The translations under genes were made by a program, and so were the position numbers. From TC-15 sp034437275 (GTDB lineage Bacteria > Chloroflexota > Anaerolineae > Aggregatilineales > Aggregatilineaceae), in contig DAOTUD010000049.1 of NCBI GenBank assembly GCA_034437275.1, positions 1 to 19,661 of the forward strand: a stretch of 19,661 nucleotides of DNA, in the 5' to 3' direction. Position 1 is the stretch's first letter. Each line of letters opens with the position of its first letter. Below, piece by piece: positions 16,401 to 19,661 of this stretch. Under the pieces are notes generated by a model that searched no databases, was not told the origin of the DNA, and saw only the letters and a program-made list of their open reading frames with translations.

Positions 16401-18449
16401 CGCGATCTCGGTCACGGCGCGCAGCCCCTCGGCCTCGTGGGTGCGGCGCTGCATCTCGCGGTACAGCCGGGCGTTGTCGATCAAAATGGCGGCCTGCCCG
16501 GCGAAAATGGACAAAATACGGGCGTCGCCGGCGGTAAATTCGGAGCCGTCGAGCTTGTTGGCGGCCTGGATGATCCCCAGCCGGTTGCCGCCAACTACCA
16601 GCGCCGCGGCCACGGTGTGCCGCATCCCGACCGCCAGCGCCAACTGCGCCAGGTCGGTGTCCTGGATGCGCGGATCGCGGCGTAAATCGTTGGTGTACCA
16701 GGTGTCCTGATCCTGCCACAGCCGGGCGACGGCGCTGCCCGGCGGGGACGGCACCTGGTAAAACTGCGCGCGCTCGTCGTCCAGGCCGTAGAACGGCTCC
16801 TGGCTGACCAGAATGCGCTCGCGCAGATCGTAGAGCAGCACCCCGCACATCTCGACGTCCATCAAATTGGCGATGCGCGCCGTGATCTGGCTGTACAGTT
16901 CGGCGGGGCTGCGCAGCACACCCATCGCCTGCGCGATCTGCTGCAAGCCGCCCAACTCGCGGGCGCGGCGCTGCTCGTCGACGTACAGGCGCGCATTTTC
17001 GATCACGATCGCGGCCTGCGACGCGAACGATATCAACATGCGCATGTCTTCCGGTGCGAAGCCGTCCTGGTAGTGCGGATTGGCGACCATCAACAGGCCG
17101 GTGCGCCGCGCGCCGACGATCATCGGCACCAGCGCCACCGCGTTGAGCGCCATGGCCGAGCGCAGGTCGTCGAAGCCCATCGCCTGCACCAACGGCGAAT
17201 CGGGGTCGTTGGTATACCACCAGGGCTGGTGATGCCACACGGTGTACAGTTCGGTATCGGGCACCAGCGACAACTGGTGATGCTCGACCAGGGCATCGGG
17301 CACGCCGTAAAATGGCGGCTGGCTGCGGAACATGCGCTCGTCTTCGTGGTAGAGCAGCACGCCGCACAACTCGACGTCCATCAGGTTGGCGATGCGTTGG
17401 GTAAGCTGGGCGTACATCTCCGACGGCTCGCCCAACTGGCTCATGGCCTCGGCGATCTGTTGCAGGCCGCCCAACTCGCTGACACGGGCCGACTGGTCGT
17501 GGTACAGCCGCGCCGCCTGCAAGGTGGCCGACACCTGCCCGGCGAGCGTCTGGAGCAGCGCCACGTCGCGCTGGCCGAAGGCGTTGCGCTCCTGGTGGAC
17601 CAGCTCCAGCGTGCCGATAAATTCGTCGCCGACCAGCAGCGGCACGCCCACATAGCTGTGGAAGCTGGCATCGAAGGATTTGGGCAGCACATCGGTGCGC
17701 GAGGTGACATCGCCGATCAGCAATGGCTGGCGGTACATCGCGATCCACCCGCTGTAGCCTTCCCCCATCCGGTAGGCCACGTCCGGCTGCTCTGCCGGCA
17801 TGGCCAGCGAACCGGTGGGCGTCCGGACCGCACGCGCCTGCCCCACCGGGCGCAGCGTCTCGGTTTCGGGGTCCCACAACGTGATCTCGGCGGAATCAAA
17901 CTGGATCGACTGGCGCAGGCTTTTCAGCACCGCGTCAATCGTGAGGTCCAGGTCCATCCGCCCGCTGACAGCCTGGCTGATGTCGCTCATGATCGCCAGG
18001 GCTTGCAGTGGGTCGAATTCGGCATAGGACTGGAACGAGGACGCGGTCATCTCGCGCATCACGATGACCATCTTCCGGCCATCGGTGCCGGGGATGGCGT
18101 GCGACACGGCATCCACACGCCGTTGCCCGATGCGGAACGAGGCATGCCCCGCCCCGGCAAACAGATCGTGCAGGGTGTCGGCGGGCTGGGCCATGCGGGC
18201 CATCACGCCCAGGTTGGGGGTGCCGCCGTTGGTGCCGAACCACTCGCGGGCGCGGTCGTTGGCATACACCACGCGCCCCCGGTCCTCGGCGACCACGATC
18301 GCCTCGTCGCTGTCTACCAAATTGACGGGCACCACCGGGCGCGGGGTCATGTTCTGCTCGGAACTCAGCCCGCGCTGGGTCTGCCGCACCAACACGTATA
18401 ACCAGGCGAAAAAGATCAGCCCTGTAAGAATCAGGTAGACTTCAATCAT
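7464..18449 (-). CDS. Giant membrane-anchored histidine kinase with about 17 GAF and 3 PAS domains
   Basis: 3661 residues, several times the usual kinase length. Order: one TM helix (about 5-21), PAS (47-135), twelve GAF domains (starting near 150, 343, 515, 690, 864, 1035, 1228, 1416, 1590, 1766, 1948, 2126), PAS (2277-2390), five GAF (2418, 2600, 2770, 2943, 3131), PAS (3303-3418), HisKA with the phospho-histidine H3433 (VSHELRTP), and HATPase with N3555 (LADNAFNYT), G1 DTGIGIP (3585-3591), F-box FERFF and G2 GTGLGLS (3617-3623). All kinase motifs are intact. GAFs are joined by helical linkers such as ELDAQAQRLALINR. Only about six cysteines are visible and none is in a bilin-binding context. 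The ribosome site before ATG 18449 is weak. It probably autophosphorylates H3433 and passes phosphate to the neighbouring receivers. Ligands are unknown. Domain edges are by eye. Confidence 0.95.
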   Translation of the reverse strand: MIEVYLILTGLIFFAWLYVLVRQTQRGLSSEQNMTPRPVVPVNLVDSDEAIVVAEDRGRVVYANDRAREWFGTNGGTPNLGVMARMAQPADTLHDLFAGAGHASFRIGQRRVDAVSHAIPGTDGRKMVIVMREMTASSFQSYAEFDPLQALAIMSDISQAVSGRMDLDLTIDAVLKSLRQSIQFDSAEITLWDPETETLRPVGQARAVRTPTGSLAMPAEQPDVAYRMGEGYSGWIAMYRQPLLIGDVTSRTDVLPKSFDASFHSYVGVPLLVGDEFIGTLELVHQERNAFGQRDVALLQTLAGQVSATLQAARLYHDQSARVSELGGLQQIAEAMSQLGEPSEMYAQLTQRIANLMDVELCGVLLYHEDERMFRSQPPFYGVPDALVEHHQLSLVPDTELYTVWHHQPWWYTNDPDSPLVQAMGFDDLRSAMALNAVALVPMIVGARRTGLLMVANPHYQDGFAPEDMRMLISFASQAAIVIENARLYVDEQRRARELGGLQQIAQAMGVLRSPAELYSQITARIANLMDVEMCGVLLYDLRERILVSQEPFYGLDDERAQFYQVPSPPGSAVARLWQDQDTWYTNDLRRDPRIQDTDLAQLALAVGMRHTVAAALVVGGNRLGIIQAANKLDGSEFTAGDARILSIFAGQAAILIDNARLYREMQRRTHEAEGLRAVTEIASRVGPVSETVEQVIIAIANLLESQVVAIGLVEESSGELRFEPEHVWGVELDDPYTIDAYAPGFEHSVLVSRQPFMSNNIQDDERLLEPYQPFVEQNNLYNAIQVPLIVQDRSIGELTVANKMPQGEDYTGADLQLLLAIGIQVAAMVDRMRLYQATDQDLRTRVQELDALSRVSHELSQTVELERILDVIRQEALRSTSADGVSIALLRDADEWDAPDQPELDQRYGETGVLSDLSAVEQAVVVRNEVIAIDNYRHTDEFDAAPEKARAALVVPVTFGEQAVGLIHLFAQVPAAFDQRVINFVLALTDQAAIAIGNARRYQDQFETNRQLRIRAERMGRIFELGEMFRRGTTLAEMLEQVAFSVQETVGFNIALISVVDERDNMLRRTAQAGLSLAVFEEMQKTAPPVDQLRGLMQDNYRISNSYFLPAEGTEEITADLPIVQVLEERMGRGARAWDPQDLMLVPFFGAGGRLLGLMSVDEPRSGRRPDVDTVEALEIFASQAAFAIENYRLIQRIQQEAEATRRERDRLAQLHMVASEIQSATDVPSRLQVVANGIHEAGWDRVVITLRDEHLEPTALIQAGYSQDEAMRLSDEVLPGSVWRKWINDLAFHELKLGAGYYMRYDEPWVRENIFEGESPDPPAVPDDEWHPQDVLYLPLVGQDQKRIIGMIQMEAPADGQVPTEASLQPFELFASQAAAAIETTRLYLETVRAAEQEQRLNEMMEVVTGSISPEGVLQAIGRGLQQMVPFTRMNVALFNEETEQFDVLRADIALDSSVQIVPDEPLPVADTATGFAYQQKNARLYKLQEEESARENFGDLAAWYDTGERSTLVVPMIAGGQAMGALRLGSELENAFGFEENLDLIQRLANLSAVALDNARLFQEVRAREQFSAAVQRVSQSLNQIFDLGNVLRTICDESLPILGVEGAYVWLVVGEELIGIAASGSAQEDFTGLSVPVQDPHILASRVVTERRPIYINDLQAREDRAQIVPLAQLQRIHAVLGVPLLREDRVLGALMLVEADANQRFDDVDVEQASAFAIQAAIAIENARLFEEAEQRASELDAQARRLALINRIATRVAQSIDPDEIYATALNELQEALSADYSGLVLFEDDPQNGDAQQGRLVLDTHPGQESRADIVVDLSSNLSIEIVRETHRPLTAEDVLNDPRFEPVWDTLEARGTRSLMIVPLIVGEQVIGTVGLDFEQQRNFERSEIEMAETIASQVSVALDKANLLREAEQRAAELDVQAQRLAVINRMSAQLAGSLDPDEIYSIILHELQQALALQSSGLMLIREAEGVSRLVLSTHPMDDPLPDLTIPIAGNPIAEYVINTKQPFVCPDIFADPNFEAMWDVQRARNTAAMLIVPIIMGDRVIGTIGLDSSTPRAFTDAEIELATTAANQAAVAIEKGRLFTETQQRATELDAQAQRLALINRVSTRLAQTLDPQEIYGIVLSELAELLEVEVGGLVLFEDEHTGRLVLSYPLDEPTPDLTIDLDDNRSIEIVRKTHQPLVSENVLDDPIFEKAWDVLKQRGTKSLLIVPLLVGDDVIGTIGLDSLRPRTFSEAEIELVQTLAIQASLAVEKGRLYNETLNLTIFNQAVVESIQQGIVVLDRDLDIRRVNRYMIEHYGWSAGATGQPLFDYRPDYEQFLREPIAVALGMGEPQAEYEVERRDPAGQASIRNYYVYPLQEGRTVTGIVMLVEDVTARAQLEADLNARAVQMAALTEVSSQITATLEPDQVVNLILDAVGRVIPYDGVALWLRAPDQDEDLRIAAARGYEDPDAPALDDLTGLTVQIDDSPLFKQMTEQAEAVNMGDVSAAKVRVPHATETVYKNWLGTPLISKGNVVGVLTLEKREPNFYLPLHEQLALTFANQAAVALENAQLFQETRARAIALDEQAQRLALLNRVSLALAQTLDLENILEIALRETAITLELPQGAAFQVDQENDLAQVVVDFPRGDAPPEEVYDLTKNDVLQHIENTLVPLAVEDIDDHALAEDLRKLIQGDGVAGMMLVPLLVGGNMIGLLRLDALDAQHRFTTAQIELAQTIASQAAIAVQNASLYEQSTFRTRELETLFESAQATAVTLDLNEVVRRVTVQMLSALRADACTIFLWDDVNNQLTVRGDISARPDGMESDLPGDTYNLDDYSLREQAVRDRELLIMRADDDDLPPDEQHLFELHRAVSRMLIPLVVNEVSIGLVEVETLDANRYFRSEDVRLARTLASQAAISIENARLQTETRRTVEELYIINDMSAALSSAVNLEELLEVVDLQLPNLTEAQKVYVALYDAASDAITFPLAMSVLDDEPLAMPDLRLGQDEFSTVIKQQTPLLLAGQNLDQVQRSLGIEPELADVACFLGVPLFAGEEVVGVLAVVDDDDATAFSHNDQRILTTVGSQLGVAIQSTRLFQQTLNLAEELDQRVRDRTAELEQERQHISTLYDITTELATSLDMERLLGRALEMVAEAVGATQGALLAIDPIAEQLHFRARLGWPEGTAGSDGQQTTLELGEGLAGWAVQNRRSVIIDNVQDDPRWLRLNEADDVPRAAMVSLIEANEDILGVIMLYSEQHGAFNDDQLRLVTAAANQVANAMNNAELYSLIRDQAERLGRMLRQEQVEATKNTAILDSVAEGVMVADAEGQVIVFNRTAEQILELPAEKVLNRPTSAMAGLYGAAQTRWAAVIDKWMSDPTLYTPGEFLEERITLEDERVISVRVSPVHMGDQFLGTVSVFRDITRDVEVDRLKSEFVATVSHELRTPMTSIKGYADLLLLGAAGDISEQQQRFLETIKQNADRLSILVNDLLDISRIDQGRLELKFDEVEVEDLLNTIAVHLRGRAEDENHPMQIETVLPDDRRLAVWGDYDKVAQIFTNLADNAFNYTPADGTITLAASYNEDDDHVIISVADTGIGIPPEVSDRIFERFFRGDEAHEMVLDTPGTGLGLSIVREYVNMHGGEIWFESAMGEGTTFFVEMPAKPADRDT

Positions 18450-18513
18450 GGTTCGTCGCTCGCTTGCCGGGCGGCCACATCACATGCCGGCGCCGGCGTT
18501 CATTACGCCCTGC

Positions 18514-19422
18514 TTACCATTCGGTTTCGATAGGCGTCTCAACTTCGGTTCCGCCACGACGACGGCTTTCGGCGGCCAGTTCGGTGATCTCGCGGATATC
18601 GGCGAACTGGCGCGTGGCGTTGGTCACCGACCCAACCGAGAGCGTCATCAGCGGCACCTGCTCGTCATCTTTGATCATGTAGCCGCGTTCGCGGTCGATG
18701 AAGGAGTAGTGCTGCTGGACCTCTTCGGCGAAGCGGTTGACCAGCGTCTTAACCAAGTCGTCGGACTTTTGGGAATAGGTAATCACCACAAAATTATCGC
18801 TGCCGGCATGGCCGACAAAATCGTTGGGCGTGCCGAGTTCGTCCAGCACCTCGCCCAGGATCAGCGCCATGAAGCGCAGCGTTTCGTTGCCCGCTACGAA
18901 GCCGTAGACGTCTTTGAACTCCTCGTAGTGAGCGATCTTCAGGTCCAGGTACGTCCAGACCTTTTCCTCGCGCATCAAGTCGCGCAGCTTCTCCTCGATC
19001 AGCGAGCTGCTGGGCAGGCCGCTGTTTGGGTCGGTGTAGTTATCCCGTTCGGCGCGGTCGATCTGGTTCTTGACGCGCAGCTTCAGCTCCTCGATATCGA
19101 ACGGCTTGGTGATGTAATCGTCCGCGCCCAGTTCCAGCCCGGCGATCTTATCGCTGCGTTCGTCTTTCTGCGTCAGAAAGATGATCGGGATGTGGCTGGT
19201 GCGCGTGGTGGAGCGCAGCTCGCGGCATACATCGTAGCCGTTCATGTCCGGCAGCATAATGTCCAGCACGATCAACTGCGGAAGCTGCTTCCGCGTGAGC
19301 GTCAACGCATCGCCGCCGCGCGGGGCAACCTGGACATCATAGCCCTGCCCGCTGAAGTAGATGCGCAGCATATTAGAAATATCAAAATCATCTTCAACAA
19401 CTAAGATTCTACCCTTGCCCAT
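18514..19422 (-). CDS. Response regulator with degenerate GGDEF domain
   Basis: 302 residues. The N-terminal receiver (about 4-118) has E10/D11/D12, phospho-acceptor D54 (IVLDIMLP), T84 (FLTQKD) and K106 (TKPFD), all intact. A short helix (KLRVKNQIDRAERD) leads to a GGDEF-fold domain (about 127-290), recognisable from TDPNSGLPSSSLIEEKL (normally D-x-LTGL-x-NR) and a YLDLKIAHYEEFKDVYGF block. The active-site motif is AGSDNF (206-211) in place of GGDEF, so cyclic-di-GMP synthesis is unlikely. It may bind a ligand or act as a partner. The ATG at 19422 has GGGGAGG five bases upstream. It is the first gene of the sensory operon, 64 nt before the giant kinase. Confidence 0.9.
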   Translation of the reverse strand: MGKGRILVVEDDFDISNMLRIYFSGQGYDVQVAPRGGDALTLTRKQLPQLIVLDIMLPDMNGYDVCRELRSTTRTSHIPIIFLTQKDERSDKIAGLELGADDYITKPFDIEELKLRVKNQIDRAERDNYTDPNSGLPSSSLIEEKLRDLMREEKVWTYLDLKIAHYEEFKDVYGFVAGNETLRFMALILGEVLDELGTPNDFVGHAGSDNFVVITYSQKSDDLVKTLVNRFAEEVQQHYSFIDRERGYMIKDDEQVPLMTLSVGSVTNATRQFADIREITELAAESRRRGGTEVETPIETEW

Positions 19423-19473
19423 AAAAACCTCCCCGTGTTTGGGGCATCACACTATCGTCCGGTGGGTTTCTAA

Positions 19474-19503
19474 ACTATACATGGGAATGCGCTGAAATAC
19501 CAA
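19474..19503 (-). promoter_or_regulatory. Possible promoter of the sensory operon
   Basis: On the minus strand TTGGTA (19503-19498) and TATAGT (19479-19474) are 18 bp apart, leaving a leader of about 45 nt before the ATG at 19422. The -35 is a weak match. The region between gene start and repeat (19423-19537) holds nothing else I recognise. Confidence 0.4.
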
Positions 19504-19537
19504 TGCTGCGCCGGTCTAATGACGATCCTACGAGGGC

Positions 19538-19661
19538 GTTATGCTAGTTTTACCCCTCCCCCTGGCCCCCTCCCCGCGCGCGGAGAGGGGGAAACAAACC
19601 GGGACCCAAAGTCCCTCTCCGTTCACGGGGAGGGATTTAGGGAGGGGTAAACCATCGACAC
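19538..19661. repeat. Family A palindromic repeat, copy cut by window end
   Basis: It begins with GTTATGCTAG (19538-19547), the same end and orientation as the copy at 5726, and runs to the window edge at the point equivalent to about 5827. It is a longer version: TTTACCCCTCCC near the left is matched by GGGAGGGGTAAA (from 19640), outer arms that are shortened in the other copy. The central block around GGGACCCAAAGTCCCTCTCC is the same in both. Confidence 0.75.

Noticed and set aside
15024..18401. Further long plus-strand frames (15024-16685 and 17073-18401) opposite the kinase
   Set aside because: Same antisense shadow composition, with no ribosome site and no recognisable motif.
7464..18449. 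Phytochrome or cyanobacteriochrome-type GAF domains in the giant kinase
   Set aside because: Only about six cysteines were seen, and none is followed by histidine or sits in a bilin-attachment context; no PHY domain was seen.
18514..19422. Active diguanylate cyclase
   Set aside because: The active-site motif is AGSDNF and the upstream signature is also altered, so catalytic activity is not supported.

Overview
The window is about 60-65% G+C and almost entirely coded on the minus strand. ABC and sensory gene content, very long GAF-rich kinases, and intergenic G/C-rich repeat hairpins suggest a Chloroflexota (Anaerolineae-like) bacterium. That assignment is an inference from style, not from a marker gene.

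Reading in the direction of transcription (high to low coordinates), the first block (19422 to 5859) is a four-gene sensory operon. It comprises a response regulator with a degenerate GGDEF domain, a 3661-residue membrane-anchored histidine kinase with about 17 GAF and 3 PAS domains, a single-domain CheY-like receiver, and an alpha/beta hydrolase with a long disordered insert. The genes are closely spaced (64, 23 and 1 nt), and the block ends at an intrinsic terminator (5651-5684). Two same-orientation copies of a palindromic repeat with GTTATGCTAG ends bracket it (5726-5852, and 19538 to the window edge). The kinase probably integrates many cytoplasmic signals and passes phosphate to one or both receivers.

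The second block (about 5626 to 1591) is a thiamine operon. It has a sigma70-like promoter with a 15-bp palindrome in it, a TPP riboswitch, a terminator/antiterminator switch that also holds the Shine-Dalgarno sequence, thiN (thiamine pyrophosphokinase), then a permease, a periplasmic/extracellular binding protein of the NMT1/THI5 family and an ATPase (ThiXYZ-like). TPP should switch off uptake of a pyrimidine precursor and the final pyrophosphorylation step together. Repeat remnants interrupt the thiX-thiY and thiY-thiZ junctions.

The third block (1473 to 311) holds two small hypothetical genes: a 109-residue coiled-coil protein, and a 234-residue protein with an N-terminal winged-helix-like domain. 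Each has a recognisable promoter element with direct repeats. The first 310 bases hold a repeat and a hairpin but no convincing gene.
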